Assembly (NCBI GenBank): GCA_963691705.1
Contig: OY829537.1
Coordinates: 72,561,352 to 72,625,351 of the forward strand
DNA: 64,000 nucleotides
DNA from: Viola odorata
Lineage: Eukaryota > Streptophyta > Magnoliopsida > Malpighiales > Violaceae
Direction of reading: 5' to 3'
Position 1 is the first letter of the stretch, and the number at the start of each line of letters is the position of its first letter. The notes below the pieces were generated by a model, which saw only the letters and a program-made list of their open reading frames with translations, had not been told where the DNA came from and did no database searches. The translations under genes were made by a program, and so were the position numbers. Of the stretch, positions 24,126 through 36,072 are shown piece after piece.

Positions 24126-26030
24126 TCATAACCGTCGCTTCCCTTGCAGTACATGCAGTGATTTGGATTGCTCTCCGCGTATGGCATATATCCCCCTTGA
24201 GCCTAAGGCCTGGAAAAGCTGTTCTTGTGGCCAGCTCGATGCTGAAGAGAGAAGGTCGTTGCTCTCTCCTGCCGAGATGGCGTTCACCCCTCCCTTTCCT
24301 TGGGAATGATTAGGGAGAGGGTTGGTGGACGTGTTGGGTCCTTTTGCTAACCCTTCGAACGATACCCATCCACTTTTGATCAAGTGATGGACTTTTGCCT
24401 TGAATGCGAAACAATTTTCCAGAGTGTGACCCGGGGCTTCAGCGTGGTATTCGCACCTTGTGTTGAGATCATACCACTTTGGGTAAGGAGGTAATTGAGG
24501 CTGAGCAGGGACCGGTACGATCTGTCCGGCCGCCAGGAGATGTTTGTAGATTTCTCCCGCGGGAGGAGGGAGAGGAGGCAAAGGCTCTCGGTTCCACCGA
24601 CTAATTGATGTGTTTTGGTTATTTGGGTCCTTTGGTGGGTTATATGGCTTGGGTTCCATGGGTTGCGATGTTTGTACTGGAGGTGGTGGGAAATGTGTAG
24701 TATTTTGAGGCGCGATATTAGCAATTGGTGGTGAAGTAAAAGGAAAGGAGGTGGGTTGATATAGTGATGGCGGATGATAAGGCGGTGGCAATAAATAAGG
24801 CGGTGGTGGTGGAAATGATTGCCCGTGATTAGCTTGGGGAGCGACAAATCCAACATCCCTTTTCACGACGGATGTTTTCTTTGGCCCAGACTCCGGTGCC
24901 GAAGGCATGATTCGTCCAGACTTAATCCCTTGCTCGACTCTTTCGGCAATTAGGACCATGTCGGAGAAGCTGTTTGAAGGGTTTGAGATCAGGTAGGTGT
25001 AGTAGGGAGCTTTGAAGGTGTGCAAAAAGATCGACAAGAGTTCCTTGTCGCTTAAGGGTGGGGAGATTCTAGAAGCCAACTCTCTCCATCTCTGAGCATA
25101 GGTCTTCACGGATTCGCCGACTTTCTTTTCCAGATTTTGTAAGTCAGCGCGGTCGGGTGCTACCTCCATGTTGAATTTATATTGTCTGTAGAAGGCATCG
25201 GACAGGTCTCTCCACGTCCTGATCCTGACTCTGTCTAGACCCATGTACCAAGTTAGGGCGTGTTTGGTTAAGCTTTCTCGGAATAGATGGATCAACAACG
25301 GTTCGTTGTGGATCATCTCTGCCATCTTGTTGCAATATGCTCTAAGGTGGGTCTTTGGGCACTCTACCCCAGTATAATTTTCAAAGTCGGGGATCTTGTA
25401 CTTCGGAGGTATGACGATCTCGGGGACCATGCACATATCGGCGGGACCTGTGGGATCGAATGGATCGGCCCCTTCGATTGCTCTGAGTCTTTCCTCGAGA
25501 AGATTCAGTTTGTCACTTTTCAGTTTCTCAGCCCTGATGGGGTTAGAACCGAAGGGCAGCACAGGTTCTGATGAGAACTGAGGTTGTGCTGGGTTGAAAG
25601 TAAGAAGCTGAGTTCCCATAGGTCCGGGAACTGTGCTCGGAGGAATAGGAGGGAGATACAAAGCCTCTAGGTGGGCCTGGCTCTTGCTGGGGTCCACAGT
25701 AGGGTTGATTGAAAGATGCTGAAGCGACGGGGAGATCTCTTCACCCGCCTTAACTGTAGGATTTGCAGTGGTGGGTACAGTGAAGGGATTATCCCATCTC
25801 CAATGGCCCGGGGGGCCAGAAAGTGGTGGGAGTACGGAAGGTCCTGCGACGGTGAGCGAAGAGGGAGGTCCTTTTGTTTGAGGGAGATCAAAACCCGGTG
25901 GCACTTCGGTGACAGCTTCATCTCTTTCCTTTTCGGCCCTGGTGGCCCTTTCTGTACTGATCCTAACTTGCTCCTCTAACTCTGCGATTCTAGCCATTAG
26001 TGCTTCATCGGTCTTGGCCGGTTCACTCAT
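24126..26030 (-). pseudogene. Element C gag
   Basis: The ATG at 26030-26028 opens a 634-codon frame. An N-terminal coiled coil (EALMARIAELEEQVRISTER) and proline-rich linker precede the retrotransposon gag domain at about residues 225-360: YKIPDFENYTG, LTWYMGLDRVRIRTWRDLSD, SVKTYAQRWRELASRI and YYTYLISNPSNSFSDMVLIA. A Pro-rich linker then leads to a zinc-knuckle-like CEYHAEAPGHTLENC. A frameshift near 24185 ends the frame; the following motif (CMYCKGSDGYEIQGC) continues at 24187-23972. Gag would form the nucleoprotein core of the virus-like particle. Confidence 0.9.
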
Positions 26031-26895
26031 TTTTCATTTTTGAAGTCTAGTTAGGGGGAGCCTGTGCGGAGTAGCTTGCTTCCGAGGAGCTATCGTGAAC
26101 CTGAAAAAGGGGAAAACACAGAAAAGGATAAATACAAGTGAGGATATACAGGTGATCTGCAATCCCGAGGCCTCCACATTGCTCATTCGCTTTTCTGGCT
26201 ATACTTTCACTTGATATTTTTAGGGCGGTCGGAGAGGCGAGGAATCCCAGTGGTTGACAAGATACGAAGGAAGCCTCTATACATTCCAACGATATGAAGC
26301 AAATCTGAGATGCTAACGGCGAAACCCAAATCAGCAGGGGCAACCAATGCCGCCATGCTGGGAAGATCTCTTTTACGCTATACTTTTGACGATGCAAGGC
26401 CTGATGCCTGGTGAACCCCACCAAGGGGAGAAACGATGATCTATGCTATGAATTTGGAGTTTTTAGATAAGCTAAGAGGACAAGGCCATGAGTGAGCAAT
26501 ACTCGGATTTTTTTTGTTTGCTTGGTATGATTTTCTCGGTTTTTTTGTGAAACGACTGTGTTGTTTTTTTCTTTTGCGATGGTCTTTTGAGTTGCTTTGG
26601 ATGGATAATTGATATGGAAAAGTTGAGGCGATTTAATAAATATCCAAAAGAGTACGACTTCATTAAACAGTGTTTACAAAATATGGTAAACTTGCCAACT
26701 ACCTAAATTCATCTAAAATGGCTAAGATAGATGAAATCAGGGGTCCTAGTTACATGAAAAAGAAAAAAGGGCTTCCGATATTCGAGCCTTCCTATGAAGG
26801 TATCAATCCTGGATGTTAGAGTCCTGCTGCCAAAGGTACTCCATCGAAGCCAACTCCCCTTTCTGCATCTCTAACTCAGCCTCTAACGCGGTAAT
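26031..26895 (-). other. ORF1-gag spacer of element C
   Basis: About 860 bp between the end of ORF1 and the gag start. No supported coding region; a T-rich tract lies at 26505-26580. Confidence 0.6.
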
Positions 26896-28344
26896 TCAGC
26901 TTTGCAGTGCCTGGCTTTTCCTATCTACCAAGTCTGCGCGAGTAGTCAAAACCCTTATCGTCGAATCCTTGTCTTTGATTATGGCACTGGATGCTTCTTT
27001 CTTGCGGATTTCGCTGTTCAGACGTTCCTCGAAGTCCCTAAGGGCCACTTTCTGTTTTACTGCTTGTATGTGGAGAATGTCCTTACTACGCCTTTTTAAC
27101 TCATTCATCTGGACCTCTAAGCCGCATTGACGAGCTTCGGCCATATCCCTTTCCTCTATCATCAGATCTCGTTCTTCTTACGCTGCTCGCATCTGTTCTA
27201 CCACTTGAGCGTAAGCCATGACATCCATTCCTTTGCTCACTTGAGATTCCCCTTCTTCTTCCATCGGTTTTTGATTTTCTGGGCGAGGCAAGACATTGCC
27301 GTTAACTCGTCTCGACCTCCACTGTGGATATTCCGGTATTGTGGTTGCATGGATGCCGTGTCCTTTGAGGCAAAAAGGATGGGCCCAGTCTTGGGCGTAC
27401 AGCTGAATGTTCTGATTTTCTCCAGTGTGTGGCAGGTCTGACCTTGTCATGCCGAATGTCACAGGAATTATTTGCGTGATGCAGAACTGTCTGAGGACGA
27501 GGGCGGGGCAATAGTGAGTGCATCCCCATGCTCCGATCAAAGGAACCCAAGGTAAGGGTCCGCAGCAGACGATGGGATTGGAAGTCTGCAGCCATTTGGC
27601 GCACCAATTGAAGTCTTCTTCTGAGAGGTTTATGAATCGGTCGATCCAGACATCCTTATTTTCCATCTCCCATCTATCCGTGGTCATTGCGTTGATAACC
27701 CTGAGTAGAGGGCATGACCTTATGTAGCTTGCGAAGAAAATGGTCTGATCAGGAACCTGTTTGAAGTGGCTGACCAACCACACTGTCAACAACTGGGTGC
27801 AATATGTAAGTCTCCCTTTCCCTTTTCTTCGACAAGAGTCCAATGAGCGAAAGGTCTCGGCCAAAATGGCTATTGTAGGATTGATGGCATTTGTCTCCAT
27901 TTCATAAAAGATGTTGGCTGCTGCAAAGTCGATGGCATTCCTCATTTTTGGAAAGAGGACAAATCCTACAATGGCGAAAGCTAGAATCCTTAAGCGTTTC
28001 TTTCCATTGGACAATCGAAAGCGTGCCTCAACATCTGACCAGCACCAGAATTAGTCACCCTCTCTGACACGAGTAGTGATTCCTAACAACTTATCGAGCC
28101 TTATTTTGACACTCGAGGAGTCGAGTCGAACATTCTGGTATATGGCCGATATAGGAGAGGCGAAGCACATCAGAGCTGAGTACTCCTCTAGCGTAGGAGT
28201 CAAGTCTACCTCTTTGTCGAAAGAGAAGCACCGATAATAGGGATCCCAGAATTTTAGGGTTGCCCGGATGCAACCCCAATCAGTCTTTACGTCAACTAGG
28301 GTCAGTAGCTTTTGCATAACTACCCTCAAACTGTGTCTCCACAT
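26896..28344 (-). pseudogene. Element C ORF1, extra ORF upstream of gag
   Basis: The segment from 28344 (MWRHSLRVVMQKLLTLVDVK, CIRATLKFWDPYYRCFSF, VDLTPTLEEYSALM) and the continuation from 28014 (KKRLRILAFAIVGFVLFPK, TTDRWEMENKDVW, IPVTFGMTRSDLP) match the plant retroelement protein annotated in many genomes as DUF7745-type. That name is from memory; it is typical of ORF1 in large Tat/Ogre elements. After an in-frame TAA at 27180-27178 the frame continues as a coiled coil (EERDMAEARQCGLEVQMNEL) to 26896. A stop after REGD at 28051 and a shift before 28014 also break it. The molecular function of ORF1 is not established. Confidence 0.8.
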
Positions 28345-29039
28345 CTTCAGTCAGCTCATTTCTCAACATCCGAATCCTAGTTAAGTCGAAGTCCACGACT
28401 TCTACTTTGATTTTAGTGGTGACGTCAGGGGCGAACCCACGTTCCAACAGATCTCCTCGGGCAGCTTGATCGTCAAAGCTTCATCCCCCGAAAATATCAA
28501 ATGAAAGTAACGTAGGTGCTGTCATAGCGAATGAGCAAAATGGGTCCTATGGGACAAAAATAAAATTTTAAATATAAAGTAACCTGCACGTGTAAGAAAA
28601 TTTGCAGTTCATATAAAAGACAAGATTATCATGGCATCAAGATAAATAGAGCCACGACAAAGCAGGTATAATCATGATGCACGTGCTGGGGCTCTGATTC
28701 CGACATTTCTAACTGGCTTGAATGGTTCCCGGATGATACAATGAAAAGGTCCCTAAAGTGTCGTCCAGTCTCCCAATTTCTTGCGAAATCGTGTAACCTT
28801 TCGACTGGCTTTAGGGGTTCATCCGAGTTGGGATTGGTGAATACTACCCAGGACATGTGTCCTAGGGCGTCACTACTACCCTCCTAATTTGGTAATTGTC
28901 CCCTGGGTGTAGGGCGCTATGAAATGCATATGACAATTGATAAAGCAAATAAATGAACAGACCAGCAATTGATCAAAGCAAATAAATAAACAAATAAAAC
29001 ACCTCTCTAAAAAAGACAAAACCGGCTCCGACCCTAAAG
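28345..29039 (-). other. Leader of element C
   Basis: About 700 bp between PBS and ORF1. Short open frames occur (28856-28629) without a recognised domain. A segment around 28330-28500 may be the N-terminal coding part of ORF1 in shifted frames. Confidence 0.5.
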
Positions 29040-29057
29040 TCCCCAGTGGAGTCGCCA
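29040..29057 (-). promoter_or_regulatory. Primer binding site of element C
   Basis: Minus-strand TGGCGACTCCACTGGGGA lies 3 nt after the 5' LTR. It begins TGG, complementary to a tRNA CCA end, and resembles the PBS reported for Ogre/Tat elements (tRNA-Arg in the literature; not verified here). Confidence 0.85.
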
Positions 29058-29060
29058 AAC

Positions 29061-32000
29061 TGTCGCGCCCCACAAAAAATTACGAAAAAGTAATTCGCGA
29101 GTGTGCAACGAAATTTGAGACCTTCAGATGCTCAGCGTAAAAGGACGCCTAGCAGCATGCAATGAAGTCTCCACCCTAATTTGGTTGCTAGGTTTAGGGA
29201 ACCTTAATCGTCATGGCATAAGAAATATAATAAGTAAAAAACTAAAGGCACAAAAAAGGGGTCTGGACCCCAGACAAAGGTTCGGGGTCGTATTATGGTC
29301 TCGGGAAGGTGTTAGGCACCCGAGTCACATCCGAAAACGGTTACCGGTTGATGAGAGAGGTGTTTAAAAAGGTGTTTGATAAAATGCGTTTTGAAAAAGG
29401 GGGCCCTCAGAGGAATCGTCACTTTAGTCTTTTCTATGATCGTGACCGTTCAGGGATAATTAAAAAATCTTTCTGACGGGGTTACCGTTTATCGAGATTG
29501 ATTGATTATTCCTGACCGCAACGTGATGGGACTGAATTTTCCGTAAGACTGAATGAGCGCCCTCTTATTTCATCATCGGGCCATGCATGATTAAATTAAT
29601 TACTACGTGATCCTAACATGGATTGCTAACAGAGTACAAATTTAAATGATAGATTTTTGAAGTGGAAAACTGATGTGGGATCGAAAGTCCCCATGTACAT
29701 GCAGTCAATACAAGCGAGAATTTAAAATCATATGAACATGGCATTTTAAGGAAGTCTTTAAACACGTTGTTCATGTGAGTTGATTTTAGTTCTAGCAATT
29801 CTATATATCATGCGTACGATTGATATTTACGAAAAGCGTTGAATAAATAAAAAGGAATTGAAAAGCGTACTTTCGAGCGAAGCTTGAACTTAAAACCTAC
29901 AAAGTAAGAGTGTTAGCGATAGCTTGAGAAATAAATAGGCAATTTTATGAGTGCGAAAATTTAAATGACAATTGACTGTATGCGAGAAATGATGGATTTA
30001 ACGCATACGAGAATTAAATGTTGAGCTAATTGCATGCGAGAAATGATGGATTTAACGCATATGAAAATTAAATGCTGAGTTGATTGCATGCGAAAAATGA
30101 TGGATTTAACGCATACGAAAAATAAATGCTATTTTGATTGTATGCGAGAAATGATGGATTTAACGCATACAAAAATTGATTGCATGCGAGAAATGATAGA
30201 TTTAACGCATACGAAAATTAAATGTTGTTTTGATAAGTGCAGAAAAATTAAATGTAGTTGACGATTTATAGGGAATTAAAACAGGTTGATAATGCAGAAA
30301 ATAAAACAGTTGATGTTGCGGAAGAATTTCCAGCAGCTTGCGAAAAATTAAAGCAGTTGAGATTACGGTAAATAAAACAATTGATATTTGCAGAAAATAA
30401 ACAGTTGATATTTGCGGAAGAATTTCCAGCAGTTTGCGAAAAATTAAAGCAGTTGATATTTACGAGAATTAAAATGCGACCGACCATGTAGGCGGTAAAA
30501 TGAATAATTGAATTTAAATTGCCAAAAGTAAATTGCGGAAAATTTAAAGTGCGGAAAAGTAAAGTGCGGAAAATTAAACAGTTGATAATTTGCGGAAGAA
30601 TTTCCAGCAGTATGATAAGTGTGAAAATTTAAAGCAGTTGAATATTTACGAAAATTAAAATATGACCGACCATGTAGGCGGTAAAATGAATAATTGAATT
30701 TAAATTGCCGAAAGTAAATTGCGGAAATTTATAGTGCGAAGAATTTAAACAGTTAATATTTGCGACCGACCATGTAGGCGGTAAATTGAATTTAAATTGC
30801 CGAAATTAAATTGCGGAAAATTAAAGTGCGAATAATGTAAATAGTTGATAGGTATAGAAAATTAAAGTGTTAGTATGAAAAATGACCATACGAAGCATAC
30901 GAATATTTTACGAAAAAACGTGATCCGGAATCTCGGAAAGAAATGAAAATGGGCTGGGCCCTAATAAAAAAGTGAAAGGAAATGAAAAATGGGCCAGGAA
31001 TAGTGCCTGGCCCATGAAAATAAAAAGGGAAGGGTGATGGGCCAAGCCCATCACCTTGACGTATGAATAGGCCATTTTGGCACTATTCATCGTCTTCTTC
31101 CTTGGTCAAGCTCCGGCCACAGGTGACTGTTTCGAAAAATCTTCATACCGAGACGCTCGTCTCCTCGACGGCTTCCCGACCGTACTAACCTTGAATTTTA
31201 GCGAAAACCGTACGGAGTTTAATTTTGAGAAAATGACAAAATCGTTAATTATCGAAAACTAATTAATTCACACGATTTATCTAACGATTAATCAAATTAA
31301 AAGCATGTATTTAATCTACAGCATGCATATGAATTAATGACACAAAGAAAAGTAATTTATTTAATCACTAGGAAGCTAAACTAATTAAAGAAGAAAGAAT
31401 GCTTAAAAATGAAAGAGAAAGCTTGAAAAAAAAACTCTAAGTGAGGGAAGAAGCAAGGTTTAAACTGAGGCAATCGAAGCTCTAAGTGAGCTATCGATCA
31501 AGAGAGGGAAGAAGCAAGGTTTTCTTGCAAAGTTGGTACCCTTTGAACCGAAGGAGAGCCTCATATTTATAGGTTGCAAACGTCGAGGTAGCAGAGCTAG
31601 GGTGCTAGCCGTGATGATGGCGGAGGGACAGGAAGCGATGGGCTGACTAGGACGCGATGGGAGCAGGTGGCTCGGGCGAGGACTTTGCTGTTTTGCTCGT
31701 GTCTGCACTGTTCATGTGCCATGCTATTTAATTTGTCAACGGTTGATCTGGTTGACTTTCCTTTGTTGACCAGATCAACGGTTGTGATCAAGGGCCCTTT
31801 AAGTCCTATTAAAATGGCCTCGAGCCGAATCCTGCTAGCAAACGTTCTGAATTTTCGAGCCGAAGGTACCGACGCGTAGAGAAAAATACGATGGGTTTAA
31901 CCGTCTACAGCGAATGACGAGAATTTCTCGTTTAACGGGTTTATTTTCTCATTCAAAACCGTGAAACGTTTGAACGGAGAAATAATGACGTTACGCCGAA

Positions 32001-32460
32001 CATTACACGAAACGTTGTAGACCGTTGTGAACGGAAAAAAAGCTAGCAACTAGTTGATGGAAAACATTTCAAATTCAAGCTATTGTCTGAGCGGACTTAC
32101 TCGGGTCCAATAAAAGCTCGAATGAAAATAATAATAAAATAATAAAAATACTAAAAAATGCGCTAAAATATTAAAAATCCTAAAATTCATGTGATGACCT
32201 AAAACGAAGAAAAAACTTGCAAACGACTGCCGGATAATAAAAAATGTGATTTTTAAGGCTAAAAATAATATTGATAATAATAATGAAAATACATGCCGAA
32301 AAATTAAAAATGCGATTTCGAAAGCTGACGATGCTAACGATGATGCTAAAATGCGAGGAGACACTTAAAAATGCTAATGACTGTAAATCAGCTGAAAATG
32401 CCAGTAAATTACTAAATAACAGAAATGCTAAAATTAACTAAAAATGACGTCAAAATTCGG
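29061..32460 (-). repeat. Element C, 5' LTR (outer end trimmed)
   Basis: It matches 10669-14049 but its outer end stops at ...CAAAATTCGG; the last ~9 bp of the LTR (gtatcaaca on the plus strand) are absent and B sequence follows directly. It has one more 60-bp repeat unit than the other LTR and a local duplication near 31433-31515 (gggaagaagcaaggtt twice). Confidence 0.93.
31564..31573 (-). promoter_or_regulatory. TATA box in the 5' LTR of C
   Basis: Minus-strand CCTATAAATA, the counterpart of the motif at 13120-13129, and the probable promoter for the genomic RNA of C. Confidence 0.65.
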
Positions 32461-33660
32461 AAGGATGTAGTGTTCCCATACCATCAAGGATCCTACAAGC
32501 TCAAACAACTCACGGTCGTAGGTGGAGTAGTTAAATTGGGCACCATGGAGTTTTTTGCTAAAATAGGCAATGGGACGCCCTTCTTGGGTGAGCACCTCCC
32601 CAATTCCAATCCCGCTTGCGTCACATTCAAGCTCAAAGGCTTTGTTGAAGTCGGAAAGTGCAAGGATTGGGCTACGCATCAGGCGTTCCTTAAGCTCTCG
32701 GAAGGTTTCCTCTTGCCTTTGACCCCACTCAAAAGTCACATTCTTTTTGGTCGACTCATTGAGTAGTGCAGCGATGGTGGAGAAATTATGTACAAAATGC
32801 TAGTAGAAGCTAGCGAGGCCATGGAAGGACCTAACCTCGCTTGCGTTCTTAGGTTGCGGCCATTCCTTGATGGATTTCACCTTCTCCTCATCCACTTGGA
32901 CACCTCCTACACTCACCACAAAACCAAAAAAATGCACTCAATCCAAACAAAATTCACACTTAGCTAATTTCATATACAACTTATGAACTCTAAGAGTGTG
33001 AAGTATGGTGCGCAAGTGTACAACATGTGCATCAATGGAAGAACTATAAATAAGAATGTCATCAAAGTAGACCACAATAAATTCACGCAAAACATGATTC
33101 ATTAAACACATGAAAGTTCTAGGAATATTAGAGAGACCAAATGGCATTACCATCCATTCGTACAAACCGTGTTTTATCTTGAAAGCGGTTTTTCATTCAT
33201 CTCCCTCATGCATGCGGATTTTGTGATACTCGCTCATTAAGTCTATCTTGGAATAGACCTTTCTACCACTCAACTCATCCAACATACCATCAAGACATGG
33301 AATGGGATGACGATACCTTATGGTGATCTTGTTGATGGCACGACAGTCTACACACATGCTCTATGTTCCATCTTTCTTAGGTACTAATAGCACGGGCATG
33401 ACACATGGTGACATGCTTTCGCGGATGTAACCCTTTCTCATCAAATCATCAACTTGCCATTGGAGCTCTTTTGTTTCTTCGGGGTTGCATCGATAGGCCG
33501 GTCGGTTGGGTGATGACGATCCCGGAATGAGGTCAATTTTGTGTTCGATGCCATGGACGGGTGGCAAGCCGCTCGGCATCTCCTTTGGAAACACATCCTC
33601 GAATTTCTGCAAAATTGAAACAAGTGGACTAGGTAGAGAAGAAAGGTTAGTGTCAACATT
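32461..33660 (-). pseudogene. Element B pol, 5' part: RT and start of RNase H
   Basis: From 33660 down: FEDVFPKEMPSGLPPVHGIE, KGYIRESMSPC, VLLVPKKDGT, then a stop at 33361. After it come further RT blocks including [16 protein letters not shown] and the catalytic [11 protein letters not shown]. From 32739 the connection and RNase H start: ELECDASGIGIGEVLTQEGR, PIAYFSKKLHGAQFNYSTYD. Several in-frame stops, for example after CEFCLD at 32938. Coding sequence ends at ...VWEHYILP, at the C insertion; it resumes at 10668 with HTDHLSL. Chromovirus-type RT. Confidence 0.92.
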
Positions 33661-33851
33661 TAAACAATGTGCTTTGTACTAAAGCACAAGATACATTTTG
33701 TTAGAATGCAATGCATGCCTCACATCCCTTCCCTTTGCAAATGACCCAATGATTTAATATTACTCTCTTGGCCATGCTTACTCTTTTCATGGCATGTATT
33801 TTGATCATTCCTTACCTTCTTCTCTCCACTCTTTCCCCCTCACTCTTTCTC

Positions 33852-34580
33852 TCACTCACATCCCTTACCATGCTTACTTTTTTGATGGTTTGTTTTACAC
33901 TCTCCACTTTCTTTCTGCTCTCCACCTCTCTCACTCAATTTCCTCAATATATGGAATTCGACACTCACTTTTTCCATTTTTCTTTGATCCTCCCAGACTT
34001 GGGATGGAGGAAGAGGTGGAATGCTAAACTTCTTATTGCGGTGTGTAAGCTGGATTTTATTAGCGCGCCCATTATGGATCACTTCCCTATCAAATTTCCA
34101 TGGACGGCCTAGGAGGAGATGGCTATCATCCATAGGCACAACATCACACAAACATTCATCCTCATATCCACCCATTTTAAAGCTCACAAGAACTTGTTCC
34201 TTGACCTTAACCTCTCCATCATCATTGAACCAATGGAGTGAATAAGGTTTTGGATGCGGTGTAGTTGGTAAATTAAACTTACTTACCAAAATATGACTTG
34301 CAACATCTACTACACTTCTATAATCAACAACCATTGAAATAATTTTACCATTTACCTCACAATGGGAGTGGAAGAGGTTCTCCCTTTGTTCATCATAGTT
34401 AGCCTCCAATTTAGCTTGGGCACTCAAGCTCCTCCGCATAATTAAAGTCATAGAGGAAGCCGGATTAATTTCTTCCTCATCACTACTCCTTACCATTTCC
34501 CTTTCATCACAATTCTCTTCACTAGACGACTCTTCCCCTTCACTCTCGGTCTCATAGACACCTTCCCAAATAATAATCAC
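33852..34580 (-). pseudogene. Element B aspartic protease
   Basis: The frame contains a retropepsin fold with REVIHNGRANK-type tail, ILVSKFNLPTTPHPKPYSLH, EVKVKEQVLVSFKMGGYEDE and SHLLLGRPWKFDRE. The catalytic motif reads VVDYRSVVD: aspartate is kept, but the glycine of the D-x-G core is replaced, so activity is unlikely. An acidic N-terminal stretch (ESEGEESSSEEN) links to the gag zinc knuckle. Confidence 0.85.
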
Positions 34581-36072
34581 ATGGCAGTTCGGATACTTGG
34601 ATAAGATGTGCCCTCTCCCCCGACACTTGAAGCACTCAATGTTGGAAGAGTGTTTCCTAGGTGGTGAATTAGGAGGGTTAGTCTTGGTGAATGGGGTGTA
34701 TGGATTTGGTGTTTTGGTATATGGTGAGGCTTTTTGTGGGTCTTTTTGGTATGGTTTCCATGGTGGTCAAGAGGAAGATGAGTAGGTGTGGGAGGGGTTG
34801 GTGTTTCGGCTAGGGAAAGTTTTTTTATGTGGCTTCGTGCGCTTCTACCTTGAGCGCGTAGTGTAACATGGGTTGTAAGTGCTTAAAATTCTGTAATTCA
34901 AGCTTATATTTAATTTTCTCACTCACACCGTTAAAAACTGAGCCATAGTTACCTCTTCGTCTTCACATGTGTCGGTTTGGGTGAGGAGAGATTCAAGCTC
35001 GTTGTAATAATCTCCCACAGACTTTGACCCTTATTGATTTTGCAAGTCTCGTTTGTAGTATGATGGCACAAACCTCTCCCTCATCACTTGTTTCATTTCT
35101 TCCCATGTTCGAATTTCCCTTCCCCTTGTCTATCCTTAAACATTTTTTTTCCTACTAACTCACGACATATCCATCAAACTCCATGGCCACAAGCTTCACT
35201 TTCTTAATTTTTGTGTATTGATGGCAACTAAAAATCCTTTGAATTTTGCCCTCCCATTTAATATACTCGGATGGGTCTGTTGTACCCTCGTAGACGGAAA
35301 TTTGGACCTTAATGCTACTCAAGTTATCATCCAACCATGGTTCTTCATTCCTACCTCTTCTTCCATTATTCAAACGTCCACGCTCATTAATCTCTTCAAA
35401 ATCCTTGTTTGCTTCCTCATAATAACCCGCATAAAATTCTCGTTGGTGGTGAGGATCGGTGCGTACTCGTAGGTGAGGAACTAGGGGTTGTCCATCCATG
35501 GTTATAACATAATAGGTAGGGAATCAACTTCCCCTCCCAGCGGCTAACGGTATGCCACTAGTTGTTAGCAGTATGCCGCTAGCCACTAGACTAGTGGTGG
35601 CGTGCATGCCACGTCCCTGTGGCGGTTGGCTCTCTTAGACCCGATGGTACTGACCCTTGATGCCCTTGGCGTGGAGGCTTTGTGTGGCGTGTGTTTGGTC
35701 TTCAGAGATAGCAAGGCTTGTTGAAGCACCTTGCCTTCGAGGACCCATAGTAAGAGTATTATGGAAGCCTCGGTCGCCCACCCTTGGGTGCTCTTCATCG
35801 TCGCCATAGTTGTCATGACCCTCCTCCTCGATTTCACAAGTGACACGGTCTTTGTTAGGCTCGCCGTGAGATGTAGGAGGTAGAGTGTTGAGTGGTGGAG
35901 GACATGGGGAAGCCTCGGTCAGCTTGCCTTGATTAAGTTGCAACATGTATGACATAAACATTTCCCTAAATTCGTTGTTGTTGCACTGCAATGTCTCCAC
36001 CTTGTTTGTCAAGGAATTGCTGGCCTCATCGGACTTGGCGTTGATGTTACCAATTACACTTGCGTCGGACAT
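34581..36072 (-). pseudogene. Element B gag
   Basis: The ATG at 36072-36070 starts MSDASVIGNINAKSDEASNS. After shifts, the gag domain appears from 35499: LDDNLSSIKVQISVYEGTTD, PSEYIKWEGKIQRIF. Near 34640-34600 a zinc knuckle reads CFKCRGRGHILSKY: the first Cys, second Cys and His are present, the last Cys is Tyr. Several frameshifts between 35150 and 34650. Confidence 0.85.

Larger units (their letters stand above)
10669..32460 (-). mobile_element. Element C: Ogre/Tat-type Ty3/gypsy retrotransposon nested in B
   Basis: A 21.8-kb element with LTRs of 3381 and 3400 bp and a 15-kb internal region. Order on the minus strand: 5' LTR (32460-29061), PBS, leader, ORF1 (28344-26896), gag (26030 down), protease, RT, RNase H plus an additional RNase H, integrase (to 18167), a long 3' UTR with tandem repeats, PPT, 3' LTR (14049-10669). 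Size, the extra ORF before gag, the dual RNase H and the repeat-rich 3' UTR are hallmarks of the Ogre/Tat lineage (family knowledge). It splits the RNase H of B, in the same orientation. No TSD is found. Frameshifts and stops occur in every gene. Confidence 0.93.

Noticed and set aside
33768..34112. Leu/Ser/Phe-rich plus-strand frame that looks like membrane segments
   Set aside because: It is the complement of the acidic, Glu/Ser-rich protease-linker frame of B, which gives an apparent hydrophobic peptide.
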